The notes: generated by a model not told the origin, from the letters alone. A DNA stretch of 64,000 bases from Nonomuraea spiralis (GCF_014648435.1 NZ_BMRC01000003.1:434001-498000), one strand, 5' to 3'; shown: positions 23,425 through 32,753, counted from the stretch's first letter. Numbers and translations are program-made.

Positions 23425-24714
23425 ATGAAGCGTGCGCTGGCCGTACTGGGTCTGCTCGCCACCGCCGCCACCGCCTGCAGCGGCGGTGGAGGGAACGTTC
23501 CAGGCGTGAGCGGGAACGCCGCCGCAGGGCAGGTCACCATCCGCTGGTCCACGTGGGGATCGGCCGAGGACGTCAAGCTCTACGAGTCCTTCACCAAGGA
23601 CTTCGAGCAGCGTCACCCGAACATCAAGCTCAAGCTGGAGTCCGTCGCCAAGTACGAGGACTACCACCCCAAACTGCTGGCCCAGCTCACCAGCGGCACG
23701 GCTCCCGACGTGTTCTTCGTGGGCGACGACAACATCGGCAAGTTCGTCTCCGCCGGGGTCGTCTCGCCGCTCAACGACCAGCTCGCGGGCGCCGACTCCA
23801 AGAGCAAGCCCGAGGACTTCTACGACGGCATTTACGGCGGCGCCAAGAAGGACGGCCAGATCTACGGCGTCCCGAACGACACCAACCCCGAGGTCCTCTG
23901 GTACGACAAGAAGGCCCTGAAGGCCGCCGGCATCACCGAGGACCCGGCCACCCTCAACGCGTCCAAGCAGTGGACCATGGCCAAGTACCTGGACATGAAC
24001 GCCAAGCTCAAGGCCGCGGGCCTGGGCGGGTCCGTCTACTGGAACTGGTACGGCTCCACGTACTCGGTCGTCAGCGGCTTCGGCGGCAAGGTCTGGGACG
24101 GCGGCAAGTTCGTCGCCACCACCGACCCCAAGTCCCGCAAGGCGCTGGAGACCCTGGCCAAGGGCTACCAGGACAAGACGTTCCTGAGCGCGGACCTGCA
24201 GCCCGCGAGCAACAGCGGGAACACCCAGTTCATCAAGCACAAGGTCGGCTTCTACGCCGGCGGCCGCTGGGTGATCGACATCGTCAAGAAGGGCGGCGAG
24301 CTGGACAACTACGACATCGTCCCGTTCCCGTCCGAGAGCGGCGAGCCGATGCCCGGGGCGGTGGCGGCCTCGTACCTGTCGCTGAACAAGGGCACCAAGC
24401 AGGCCAAGGAGGCCTTCACCTTCCTGACGGAGTTCGTCAGCAAGGAGGGCCAGGCGCTGCGGCTCAAGGACGGCGGCGCGGTGCCGTCGATCAAGGGCGC
24501 CGAGCAGATCGTGCTGGCCGGCAACTACCCGGCGCACGCCCAGACGTTCCTCGACGTGCGTGACACCGGCTTCGCGAACTACCCCGAAGAGGTCGCGGTG
24601 CCCGGCCTGACCGCCTCGATCAACGAGCACCTGATGAAGGTCTGGCAGGGCAAGCTCGGCTTCGAGCAGGGCATGACCGAGCTGCAGTCCCTCGTCGACG
24701 GCAAGCTGGGCTAG
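23425..24714 (+). CDS. sugar ABC transporter solute-binding lipoprotein
   Basis: A 429-residue secreted lipoprotein (signal to Cys18, TAATAC). The fold is the CUT1 family 1 binding type: TIRWSTWGSAEDVKLYESFTK, a GTAPDVFFVGDDN segment, WYDKKALKAAGI and GGRWVIDIVKKGG. AAGGAG lies 7 bases before the ATG. It starts 35 bases after the SDR stop, with no terminator between, and is followed by two permease genes. It presumably binds the oligosaccharide or glycoside that the GH42 and the MGH1-like glycosidase degrade. Confidence 0.93.
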   Translation: MKRALAVLGLLATAATACSGGGGNVPGVSGNAAAGQVTIRWSTWGSAEDVKLYESFTKDFEQRHPNIKLKLESVAKYEDYHPKLLAQLTSGTAPDVFFVGDDNIGKFVSAGVVSPLNDQLAGADSKSKPEDFYDGIYGGAKKDGQIYGVPNDTNPEVLWYDKKALKAAGITEDPATLNASKQWTMAKYLDMNAKLKAAGLGGSVYWNWYGSTYSVVSGFGGKVWDGGKFVATTDPKSRKALETLAKGYQDKTFLSADLQPASNSGNTQFIKHKVGFYAGGRWVIDIVKKGGELDNYDIVPFPSESGEPMPGAVAASYLSLNKGTKQAKEAFTFLTEFVSKEGQALRLKDGGAVPSIKGAEQIVLAGNYPAHAQTFLDVRDTGFANYPEEVAVPGLTASINEHLMKVWQGKLGFEQGMTELQSLVDGKLG

Positions 24715-24717
24715 CCG

Positions 24718-25647
24718 ATGGCAGTGCTCGCCGGGCCGCGCGGCAAGACCGCCGCGCGGCCCGCCAAGAAGCTGCGCGACCGGGACGGCTGGTGGGCCAC
24801 GCTGTTCCTCGCGCCGCAGGTCGGCCTGCTGGTGGTGTTCCTGGTCATCCCGCTCGGGTTCTCCGTGGTGCTGGCCTTCATGAACTGGGACGGGCTCGGG
24901 GAGAAGTCGTGGGCCGGGCTGTCCAACTTCGCCGACCAGCTCACCGACCCGCTGTTCGGCCGCGCGGTGTGGAACACGATCAAGCTGGCGCTGCTGACCG
25001 TGCCCTTCGGGCTCGCCCTCGCGGTGCTGATCGCGGTCGCCCTGAACAACATCAAGGGCAGCAACTTCTACCGGGTCGTCTACTTCATGCCGGTCGTCAC
25101 CAGCTCGGTGGCCGTCGCCCTGATGTGGCAGGTCATCCTGGCCGGCGACGAGAACGGCGTGCTGAACACCTCGCTCCGGAACTGGTTCGGCATCGGCGGC
25201 CCCGACTGGCTGCTCAGCCCCGGCTGGGTCATCGTGGCGATCGCCGTCGTGACGATCTGGTCCTCGCTCGGCCTCAACGTGGTCATCTTCATGGCCGGGC
25301 TGCAGACGATCCCGCCGCAGGTCGTCGAGGCCGCCCGGATCGACGGCGCGGGTCCGTTCCGGATCTTCCGGTCGGTCACGCTGCCGCTGCTGTCGCCCAC
25401 GATCTTCTTCTCGTCCGTGGTCGCGGTGATCAGCTCGTTCCAGGCGTTCGACCAGATCTACGTACTGGTGGATCCCAAGGACAACGAGGGCGCGCGCACG
25501 ATCGTGTACCACATCTACGACCTGGGGTTCAAGAAGTTCGAGTTCGGCCCGAGCAGCGCGGCCGCCCTGATCCTGCTGGTGCTCACGCTGCTCGTGACAC
25601 TGGTCCAGTTCGCCGCGCAGAAGCGCTTCGTCCACTACGACTCGTGA
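24718..25647 (+). CDS. sugar ABC transporter permease (MalF type)
   Basis: A 309-residue inner-membrane protein with six predicted helices after a basic N-terminus (RGKTAARPAKKLRDRDGW). The ATPase-docking EAA loop is EAARIDGAGPFRIFRSVTLP. It begins 3 bases after the binding-protein stop. Together with the next gene it forms the channel of the operon's importer. No ATPase gene is present, so a shared MsiK-type ATPase is likely. Confidence 0.93.
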   Translation: MAVLAGPRGKTAARPAKKLRDRDGWWATLFLAPQVGLLVVFLVIPLGFSVVLAFMNWDGLGEKSWAGLSNFADQLTDPLFGRAVWNTIKLALLTVPFGLALAVLIAVALNNIKGSNFYRVVYFMPVVTSSVAVALMWQVILAGDENGVLNTSLRNWFGIGGPDWLLSPGWVIVAIAVVTIWSSLGLNVVIFMAGLQTIPPQVVEAARIDGAGPFRIFRSVTLPLLSPTIFFSSVVAVISSFQAFDQIYVLVDPKDNEGARTIVYHIYDLGFKKFEFGPSSAAALILLVLTLLVTLVQFAAQKRFVHYDS

Positions 25648-25657
25648 GGCGGTACGC

Positions 25658-26479
25658 ATGAGATCACGGCAGATCGGTCTGCACGCCGCGCTCACGGTCG
25701 GCGGGCTGCTGATGTTGTTCCCCTTCGTGTGGATGTTGCTCACCTCCGCCAAGGGCGTGCGGCAGATGATCAACGATCCGACCGCGTGGCTGCCGACCCC
25801 CTGGACCTGGCAGAACTATCCCGACGCGCTGTCGACCATGCCGTTCGGGCTGGCGTACTGGAACAGCTTCTACATCGCCGCGCTGAACGTGGCGCTCACC
25901 CTGCTCACCTCGGCCATGGCCGCCTACGCCTTCGCCCGGATCAGGTTCAGGGGCTCGGGCGTGCTGTTCGTGGTGTTCCTGGCCACGCAGATGGTGCCCT
26001 CGCAGGTGACCATCGTGCCGCTCTACCTGATGCTGGCCAATTTCGGCTGGATCGACTCGCACCTGTCGCTGATCATCCCGTCCGTGGCGAACCCGTTCGC
26101 GGTGTTCCTGCTGCGCCAGTTCATCAGGGCGGTGCCGATCGAGCTGGAGGAGGCGGCCAGGATCGACGGCGCGGGCCGGTGGCGGTGCTTCTGGAGCATC
26201 GTCCTGCCCAACATCCGGCCGGGGCTCGGCGCGCTCGGCATCATCGTGTTCCTGGCGTCCTGGAACTCGTTCCTGTTCCCGCTGATCTTCCTGAACACGC
26301 CGGAGCTGTTCACCGTCCCGCTGCTGCTCAGCCAGTTCGCCCAGCAGCACGGCGCGACCGACTACGGGCAGATCCTGGCGGCCTCGGCCATCGCCGTGGT
26401 GCCGACGCTGATCGCGTTCCTGATCGGCCAGCGGAAGATCATCAACTCGATGGCCGCCTCGGGCCTTGGAGGAAAGTAA
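25658..26479 (+). CDS. sugar ABC transporter permease (MalG type)
   Basis: A 273-residue membrane protein with about six helices and EAA loop EAARIDGAGRWRCFWSIVLP. It lies 10 bases after the first permease, and its TAA abuts the GTG of the following glycosidase. It is the second channel subunit of the CUT1 importer in this operon. Confidence 0.93.
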   Translation: MRSRQIGLHAALTVGGLLMLFPFVWMLLTSAKGVRQMINDPTAWLPTPWTWQNYPDALSTMPFGLAYWNSFYIAALNVALTLLTSAMAAYAFARIRFRGSGVLFVVFLATQMVPSQVTIVPLYLMLANFGWIDSHLSLIIPSVANPFAVFLLRQFIRAVPIELEEAARIDGAGRWRCFWSIVLPNIRPGLGALGIIVFLASWNSFLFPLIFLNTPELFTVPLLLSQFAQQHGATDYGQILAASAIAVVPTLIAFLIGQRKIINSMAASGLGGK

Positions 26480-28018
26480 GTGCTGGACCTGCGAGAACGT
26501 CCCTTCACCGAACGCGGCTCACGGCTGCTCGTCATGGCGGCCGACGACGGCTCGCTGCGCGTCGCCCGCGCGCTCTACGAGACGCGGCTCGACGACACGA
26601 CCGTCCGCACCGGCCTGCGCTTCTACGCCGGCGCCCGCGAACTGCGGGTACGCCGGGCGCTGCCGGACCGGGTCGAGTTCGACGGGGACGTCACCCTCGC
26701 CTTCGCCGGCCCGGACACCCTCGTCGCGATCGGCGAGGGCGTCCGGGCCGTCTGGGACGGCGGCGAGGCGTCCGTCGACGGCTGCGTCACGCTCGCCGGC
26801 GAACCGGCCCTCCTGGACGGCGCCAAGGTGCTGGCGCAGGCCGCCGAACGCTGGGCCGCCTGGTTCGCCAGGATGCCCGCCGTACCCGCCGAACTGCGCG
26901 AACGCGCAGAGCAGGCGTGGTGGACGCTCGCGGTCAACCTGGTGGACATCCAGGGCCGGGAATCCCTCATCCCGTCCAAGTACGGATATGTCGGCCTGTG
27001 GAACTGGGACTCCTACTTCCACGCCATCGCCCTCCGGCACGCCGACCCCGCCCTGGCCAGGGAGCAGATCCGCATCCTGCTCGACAACCAGCGCCCCGAC
27101 GGTCTGATCCCCGACGTCGTGCACGACCACGGCGTGCTCGCGGAGACCACCGACCTGCCCCGCTCCGACCTGGCCAGGCTCGCCCAGCACGTCGGCGGCG
27201 AGCCGATCCGGCACGTCGTACCCGTGACCAAGCCGCCGCTCACCGCGTGGGCCGTGTGGAAGATCCACGAGGTGGACCCGGACCCCGCCTTCCTGGCCGA
27301 GGTCTACGAGCCGCTGGTCCGGTCGCAGGAGTGGTGGTTCACCCACTCCGACCCCGACGGCGACGGGCTGGCCGAGTACCTGCACCCGTACTCGTCCGGG
27401 CTGGACGACAGCCCCATCTGGGACCACGGCCCCCGCGCCGAGCCCCCGGACCTGAACTCCTACCTGGCGCTCCAGTACGACCGCCTGGGCGACATCGCCG
27501 CCGCCCTGGGCGCGGACGACGGCGAATGGCGGGCCAGGGCGCAGGCGCTCGTGGACCGCATGGTCGAACGCCGCTGGAACGGCCACCGCTTCGTCACCAA
27601 GGTCGCCGGAGCGGGCGAGGCCGACGTGCGCACCCCGCTCGACCTCATGCCGCTGCTCACCGGCCGCCTCCCGGCCGAGATCGCCGACCGGCTGGTCCAG
27701 GACCTGACCTCGCCCGCCTTCTGGGCCGAACGCCCGGTCCCCACGGTGGCCTTCGACGACCCGCGCTTCGACCCCGACGCCATGTGGCGCGGCCCGGTCT
27801 GGCTCAACGTCAACTACCTGCTGATCGACGGCCTGCGCCGCTCGGGCCACCCCGAGGTCGCCGGCGAGCTCGCCGCGCGCACCCTGGCCATGGTGCGCGA
27901 CGGCGGCGGCCTCTACGAGTACTGGAACCCCCTCACGGGGCGGCGGGCGGGCCGGGCCACGAGCGGCTTCGGCTGGTCCTCGGCGCTGTTCATCGACCTC
28001 GCCCACGCCGCCCTATGA
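26480..28018 (+). CDS. MGH1/GH63-like alpha-glycosidase
   Basis: A 512-residue cytoplasmic protein starting at GTG directly after the permease stop; GGAGG lies 6 bases upstream. An N-terminal beta region of about 130 residues leads into an (alpha/alpha)6 barrel: LWNWDSYFHAIALRHAD, LLDNQRPDGLIPD, SGLDDSPIWDHG (Asp near 310, likely acid) and GGGLYEYWNPLTG (Glu near 480, likely base). This pattern is shared by mannosylglycerate hydrolases, GH63 glucosidases and trehalase-like enzymes. As last gene of the operon it likely removes a sugar from the imported compound. Gluco-, manno- or glycerate-glycoside specificity cannot be told. The stop overlaps the convergent lipoprotein gene by 6 bp. Confidence 0.82.
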   Translation: MLDLRERPFTERGSRLLVMAADDGSLRVARALYETRLDDTTVRTGLRFYAGARELRVRRALPDRVEFDGDVTLAFAGPDTLVAIGEGVRAVWDGGEASVDGCVTLAGEPALLDGAKVLAQAAERWAAWFARMPAVPAELRERAEQAWWTLAVNLVDIQGRESLIPSKYGYVGLWNWDSYFHAIALRHADPALAREQIRILLDNQRPDGLIPDVVHDHGVLAETTDLPRSDLARLAQHVGGEPIRHVVPVTKPPLTAWAVWKIHEVDPDPAFLAEVYEPLVRSQEWWFTHSDPDGDGLAEYLHPYSSGLDDSPIWDHGPRAEPPDLNSYLALQYDRLGDIAAALGADDGEWRARAQALVDRMVERRWNGHRFVTKVAGAGEADVRTPLDLMPLLTGRLPAEIADRLVQDLTSPAFWAERPVPTVAFDDPRFDPDAMWRGPVWLNVNYLLIDGLRRSGHPEVAGELAARTLAMVRDGGGLYEYWNPLTGRRAGRATSGFGWSSALFIDLAHAAL

Positions 28019-29365
28019 GTTCTTGACCAGCGCGAACGCGCCCCGGGTGAGCGCCAGCAACTCCTGGGCGACGGGCCCCTGGTCGAAGGGCGCGGCCGGG
28101 TTCACGGCCGACGTGGACATCACGTACGTCCGGCCCCCGGCCGTACGGGCGAGGAAGCTCATGGCCAGCAGGCCGGGCTCCGAGCCGCCCTTGTGCCACA
28201 CCCTGGGCCACTGCGCCTTGTCCAGCCGCAGCCCCGCGTCGGCGATCGACAGGATCTCGCCGACGCGGGCGTCCTTCAGCCCGGCCAGCCCGCTGTAGGC
28301 CCGGCAGACCTGGACGGGTGTCGCGAACCACTCCAGCCTGTCCAGGTCGCGCGGCTCGCTCCAGGGCCGCACCTTCGACAGCGGCACCTTGCCGACCACC
28401 TTGTCCAGGTAGGCGCGGCGGGCGGACGTGCCGAGCGACAGGTACCGCTCGGCGTGCCGGGGGTAGTCGGCGCCCTTGAGCACGAACAGCTCCCTGGTCG
28501 TCAGGAACGGCACGTTGCGCCGGTCGCCGCCCCACGAGCGCATGACCCGCTCGACCGTCCGGCGGCCGGCCTTGTCGATCAGCAGGTCGGTGGCGGTGTT
28601 GTCGCTGATCGAGATCATCAGCCGGGCCGCCTCCAGCACCGTCACCTCGCTGTTGTCGGGACGGTCCTGGAGCTCGCCGCTCGGCAGGCTCTTCAGCTCG
28701 GGCCTGATCGTGAGCTTGGTGTCCCAGCCGAACGCGCCGCTCCTGATCCGCTCGGCCACCGCGCCCAGCACGTACAGCTTGAACATCGAGCCCAGCGGGA
28801 AACTCTTCTCGCCGGCCACCGCGTGGACCGGGCGGCAGCGGCCGTCGCCGGTTACCTCGGCGGCCAGGAAGCCGGCCCGCGGCGCGGCCTGACGCAACCG
28901 CCGGTCCAGCTCCGACCAGCTCGCCGGCGCCGTGGCGGTGAACTGGATGTAGTCGACCTTGCCGGTCCCGTCCACGCCGAGCGCGAGGGTGAACGCCTTG
29001 CCGCCCGCCGCGACGGTGGCCGACAGCGACCGCTCCTGGGCCTGGTCCAGCCGGTCCAGCCGCATGCCGCCGAACCCGGCCAGCGCCTGGTTGAGCTGCG
29101 CCGGAGGGATGTGTTGGAGGAAGGTGGGCGCGAAGTGCCCGGCCAGCTCGGCGTCGCTGATGGGCAGCCGGTTGACCGCGTCCAGCAGCCAGGTCAGCTG
29201 CCTGCCTGCGGGGGTGTCGGGGATCTCCACGGCCGCGCGGGCGGCGGGGGTGGACGTGGGGGCGGCCGAGACCGTCGCGAGGGCGGGGACGGGCTGCGTC
29301 GCGCAGGCGGTCACCGCCGCCGCCAGGACGGCCGTCGCCAGAACGGGGAACCTGTGGTGAGACAT
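28013..29365 (-). CDS. serine hydrolase lipoprotein, class A beta-lactamase fold (LpqF-like)
   Basis: A 450-residue lipoprotein starting at ATG 29365 (lipobox VTAC). The N-terminal 150 residues form an NTF2/Cpe-like domain; the rest is a class A beta-lactamase fold with SMFK (nucleophile Ser193), ISDN and KGG. The deacylating Glu of true class A enzymes (ExxLN) is not evident after the SDN motif, so hydrolysis of beta-lactams is doubtful; it may be a peptidase or esterase acting at the cell wall, like mycobacterial LpqF. It is convergent with the GH operon and divergent from the two-component genes. Confidence 0.82.
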   Translation of the reverse strand: MSHHRFPVLATAVLAAAVTACATQPVPALATVSAAPTSTPAARAAVEIPDTPAGRQLTWLLDAVNRLPISDAELAGHFAPTFLQHIPPAQLNQALAGFGGMRLDRLDQAQERSLSATVAAGGKAFTLALGVDGTGKVDYIQFTATAPASWSELDRRLRQAAPRAGFLAAEVTGDGRCRPVHAVAGEKSFPLGSMFKLYVLGAVAERIRSGAFGWDTKLTIRPELKSLPSGELQDRPDNSEVTVLEAARLMISISDNTATDLLIDKAGRRTVERVMRSWGGDRRNVPFLTTRELFVLKGADYPRHAERYLSLGTSARRAYLDKVVGKVPLSKVRPWSEPRDLDRLEWFATPVQVCRAYSGLAGLKDARVGEILSIADAGLRLDKAQWPRVWHKGGSEPGLLAMSFLARTAGGRTYVMSTSAVNPAAPFDQGPVAQELLALTRGAFALVKNS

Positions 29366-29498
29366 GACTCCAGCCAACAACGCGCGCCGGACCCGCGCCC
29401 ACCATACGGGCCACCGTTCTCGCAGGTGAGGGTAGCCGTATGAAATGTGCGGATAACCTCATAGACGCCCTTTCTGATCCTCCGGACGATGGTGGTCT

Positions 29499-31241
29499 AT
29501 GAGTTCCAGGCTGCTCGCCGGATCGCTGGCGACCATCGGGGCCGGAGGCACCCTCGCGGGCGCGCTGATGGAGTCCGGGCTGGGCGCCGCGCCGCAGGAT
29601 TGGGCCTACGCCGTCCTCGGCGTGGTGCTGCCCGCGCTGGGCTGGCTGCTCGTCGTCCGCCGCCCCGACCTGCGCTACGGCTGGCTGTTCCTGGTCGCCG
29701 CGGCCTGCCTCGGCCTCGGCTCGCTGGGCACCGGCCTGGCCATCAGGTTCCACTACGACGGGCCGGTCGTCGTCTGGATGTCCGCGCTCTACGCCATGTA
29801 CTACGGCCTGACCTGGATCTTCGTCCCGCTGCTCTTCCCCGACGGCCGCCTGCCGTCCCGCCGCTGGCGGCCCGTGGCCTGGATCGGCGGGATCGCGATC
29901 GCCATGCACACGGTGGGATTCGGACTGTTCGTGACCGATCCCGCCCGGCCGGGACAGCTGCCCGCCGAGCCGTCCGCCGCCCTGATCTGGGCGTCCCTGG
30001 CCAGCGCGCTGGGCCAGCTCCTCGTCTTCCTGACCGCCGCCGTCGTCCTGGCCGGGCTCGTGGTGCGCTGGCGGCGCAGCGAGGCGGCCGAACGCGGCCA
30101 GTACGCCTGGATGGTCGCCGGCACCACCGTCCAGCTCCTCGCCGGCGTGCTGCTCCTGTACGTGCTGAGCGCGCGGCTGTGGGGCGCCGCGCTGCTCGGC
30201 ATCTTCGCGGTGATGACGCCGCTGCCGACCGCCGTCCTGGTGGGGATCGTCCGGCACCGGCTGCTCGACATCCGGTTCGGCCTGCGGGGCTCCCGCCTGC
30301 ACCTGATCTTCGACGTCCGGCCCACCGTGGACGAGGTGCTGTCCGGGCTGAGTACCGCCCTCGCAGCCACGCCCGAGCCGGTCGAGCAGCTCGGACGGCT
30401 CGCCGCGGCCGTACGCGACGGGCTGGAGGCCCGGTGGGCGGCCGTGGCGCTGGCCGACGGCACCCGGATGGCCGCGGGCGAGGAGGAGGGCCGGGCGGCG
30501 CTCACCGTGCCGGTACGCGGCGGACTCGGCCACATCGAACTCGGCCCGCGCAGGGCCGGCCGGTACGACCGCGAGGACCGGCGGGTCCTGGAGGCGCTGG
30601 CCGTGCCCGCCGGGCTCGCGATCCAGAGCGCCGGGCTGGTGGCCCGCCTGGTCAACGCCCAGGAGGCCGAGCGGCGGCGGATCGAACGCAACATCCACGA
30701 CGGCGTGCAGCAGCAGCTCGTCGCCCTCATCGCCGGCCTGGAGCTGGCCCGCGTCGCCGGCGCCGGTCCCGAGACGCTGGGCCGCCTGCGCGAACAGGCC
30801 CGCCAGACCCTCGCCGACCTGCGCGAACTGGCCGCCGGCATCCACCCGTCGGCGCTCAGCCAGGGCGGCCTGGTGGAGGCCGTCGAGGAACGCTGCTCGG
30901 GACTGCCCGTGCCCACGAAGGTCGTCTCCGACCCCGGGCTGCGGGCCCGCCGCTTCACGGACGAGATCGAGGGCGCGATGTACTTCACCGTCAGCGAGGC
31001 CGTCGCGAACGCGCTCAAGCACGCCGCCGCCACCCGGATCGAGGTACGCCTGACCCTGGTCCCCGGCCGCGTACGGGCCACGGTCGCCGACGACGGCGCG
31101 GGCTTCACCCCGGACACCACCGGCCGCCGGGGCCTGGCCACGCTCGCCGACCGCCTCGACGCGCTGGGCGGCGGCCTGGAACTCGACAGCGAGCCCGGAA
31201 AGGGGACACGCATGCACGCCTGGGTGCCCGCCGATGCCTGA
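29499..31241 (+). CDS. NarL-type sensor histidine kinase
   Basis: A 580-residue protein with about eight membrane helices in the first 260 residues, a GAF-like linker (LAAAVRDGLEARWAAVALADG), then the HisKA_3 dimerisation box with phospho-acceptor His400 in RNIHDGVQQQLVAL, and an ATPase domain with N-box EAVANALKHA and DDGAGF. The sensing part is membrane-embedded, with no large external domain. It overlaps the response regulator gene by 8 bp, so the two form one system. Its signal is unknown; the neighbouring cell-wall enzymes (beta-lactamase-like, PBP) make an envelope signal plausible. Confidence 0.93.
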   Translation: MSSRLLAGSLATIGAGGTLAGALMESGLGAAPQDWAYAVLGVVLPALGWLLVVRRPDLRYGWLFLVAAACLGLGSLGTGLAIRFHYDGPVVVWMSALYAMYYGLTWIFVPLLFPDGRLPSRRWRPVAWIGGIAIAMHTVGFGLFVTDPARPGQLPAEPSAALIWASLASALGQLLVFLTAAVVLAGLVVRWRRSEAAERGQYAWMVAGTTVQLLAGVLLLYVLSARLWGAALLGIFAVMTPLPTAVLVGIVRHRLLDIRFGLRGSRLHLIFDVRPTVDEVLSGLSTALAATPEPVEQLGRLAAAVRDGLEARWAAVALADGTRMAAGEEEGRAALTVPVRGGLGHIELGPRRAGRYDREDRRVLEALAVPAGLAIQSAGLVARLVNAQEAERRRIERNIHDGVQQQLVALIAGLELARVAGAGPETLGRLREQARQTLADLRELAAGIHPSALSQGGLVEAVEERCSGLPVPTKVVSDPGLRARRFTDEIEGAMYFTVSEAVANALKHAAATRIEVRLTLVPGRVRATVADDGAGFTPDTTGRRGLATLADRLDALGGGLELDSEPGKGTRMHAWVPADA

Positions 31242-31911
31242 GCCGATCCGTGCGGTCGTGGCCGACGACCACTACCTGGTACGCGAGGGCACCAGGCAGC
31301 TCCTGGAGCTGTCGGGCGAGGTGACGGTCGTCGGCGCGGTCGGCGACGCCGACGAGCTGCTGGACGCCGTACGCCGGCTGGAGCCGCAGGTCGTGATCAC
31401 CGACATCCGCATGCCGGGAGGCGAGTGGCGGCAGGGCTTCGAAGGCATCGACGCGGCCCACCGCGTCAGGTCCGGCCATCCCGGGATCGGCGTGGTGGTG
31501 TTGTCGCAGTTCTCGGACGCGCTGTTCGCCTTCGAGCTGTTCAAGCACGGGACGGCCGGGTTCGCGTACCTGCTGAAGGACCGCGTGGGCGACCTCGAAG
31601 AGCTGCTCGGCGCGATCAGGGCGGTCGCCGGTGGCGGCTCGGTCATCGACCCCCAGGTGGTCGAGGGCCTGCTGGCCAGGCGCGAGGTACGCGGCCAGGG
31701 GGACTCGCTGACCCCCAGGGAACGGGACGTGCTGCGCGAGATGGCCCACGGCCGCTCCAACGCCGGCATCGCCCGCGCCCTGCACCTGTCGATCTCGTCC
31801 GTCGAGAAGAACGTGAACGCGATCTTCACCAAGCTCGGGCTGGAGAACAGCGGCGACGTGCACAGAAGGGTGGCCGCCGTCCTCGCCTACCTGGGCCCGT
31901 CCGACCGCTAG
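31234..31911 (+). CDS. NarL/LuxR-type response regulator
   Basis: A 225-residue regulator: receiver with acidic pocket DDH (11-13), phospho-acceptor Asp57 in VVITDIRMP and Lys in YLLKDRVGD; then a LuxR helix-turn-helix (LTPRERDVLREMAHGRSNAGIA). The receiver has a short insertion after Asp57 (GGEWRQGFEG). It is the partner of the overlapping kinase gene. The TAG stop overlaps the stop of the convergent methyltransferase-like gene by 3 bp. Confidence 0.94.
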   Translation: MPEPIRAVVADDHYLVREGTRQLLELSGEVTVVGAVGDADELLDAVRRLEPQVVITDIRMPGGEWRQGFEGIDAAHRVRSGHPGIGVVVLSQFSDALFAFELFKHGTAGFAYLLKDRVGDLEELLGAIRAVAGGGSVIDPQVVEGLLARREVRGQGDSLTPRERDVLREMAHGRSNAGIARALHLSISSVEKNVNAIFTKLGLENSGDVHRRVAAVLAYLGPSDR

Positions 31912-32753
31912 CCGAAGACGGCGGGCGGCGGGACCGGGGCGAGGACGGGGTCGCCGTCCTTGATGGGGTACGCGCCGCCGATGAAGTTCTTCAGCGCCTC
32001 GCCGTGCACGCAGCGCGCCTGGGTGAGGCCGCCGGCCGCGCGCCGGGTCAGCGGGTCGAGCGGCAGCTCCGTACGCGAGGCCGCGACGATCAGGTTGCCG
32101 AACCGGCGGCCCCGCATGACCCCGGGCTCGGCCAGCAGCGCCACGTGCCGGAACGCGTCGCACACCGTGGCCAGCAGCCGCTTGGCGAAGGCCAGGCCCT
32201 TGCCGTCGGCCAGGTTGATCAGCAGCGTGCCGTCCGGGGCCAGCACCCGTGCCAGGTCGCCCATGTACTCCGCGGTGGCCAGCTCAACCGGCATCGTGGC
32301 GCCCGTGAACGCGTCGAGCACGACCAGGTCGGCCGAGGCGTCCCACACCTTGGCCGTGCCCTCGCGGCCGCCGGCCACGATGACCTTCAGCCGGGGGACC
32401 GAGCGCAGGTCGAGCTGCTCGCGTACCAGGTTCACCAGCAGGCCGTCCGGCTCGATCACGATGTGCCGGGAGCCGGGGCGGGTGGCGGCGATGTAGCGGG
32501 GGATCGTGCACGCGCCGCCCCCGACGTGGACGCAGCTCAGCGGCCCTTCGCGGAGCAGGTCGATGACGTCCGCCATGAGCCGGACGTACTCGAAATCCAG
32601 AAATGTCGGGTCTTGTAGGTCAACGTACGACTGCGGTACGCCATCCTTGGACAGCACCCAGCCGTCCTGCCTGTCCAGGTCCCGGAGAAGTTCGACCTCG
32701 CCGAACGTCACCGGATAAAGGCCAGGCATCGGTTCCCGCTGTCCACGTGCCAC
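31908..32753 (-). CDS. spermidine synthase-like methyltransferase-fold protein
   Basis: A 281-residue protein from GTG 32753, preceded by GGGAGGGA at 7 bases. The Rossmann core (VHVGGGACTIPRYIAATRPG, HIVIEPDGLLVNLVREQL, LVVLDAFTGATMPVEL) resembles spermine/spermidine synthases, but the aminopropyltransfer motif GGGDG is GGGAC here, so polyamine synthesis is doubtful. Many actinomycetes carry such a fused-MFS or stand-alone spermidine-synthase-like protein of unknown role. It is divergent from the PBP gene 25 bp away. Confidence 0.8.
   Translation of the reverse strand: MARGQREPMPGLYPVTFGEVELLRDLDRQDGWVLSKDGVPQSYVDLQDPTFLDFEYVRLMADVIDLLREGPLSCVHVGGGACTIPRYIAATRPGSRHIVIEPDGLLVNLVREQLDLRSVPRLKVIVAGGREGTAKVWDASADLVVLDAFTGATMPVELATAEYMGDLARVLAPDGTLLINLADGKGLAFAKRLLATVCDAFRHVALLAEPGVMRGRRFGNLIVAASRTELPLDPLTRRAAGGLTQARCVHGEALKNFIGGAYPIKDGDPVLAPVPPPAVFG

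Noticed and set aside
28013..29365. Beta-lactam resistance gene
   Set aside because: The essential Glu of class A enzymes is not evident and the protein has an extra N-terminal domain; resistance should not be claimed.
27990..31217. A very long open frame on the minus strand across the lipoprotein and kinase genes
   Set aside because: It runs antisense through two clear genes and its product is Arg/Gly/Ala/Pro-rich with no domain; a shadow of high GC third positions.
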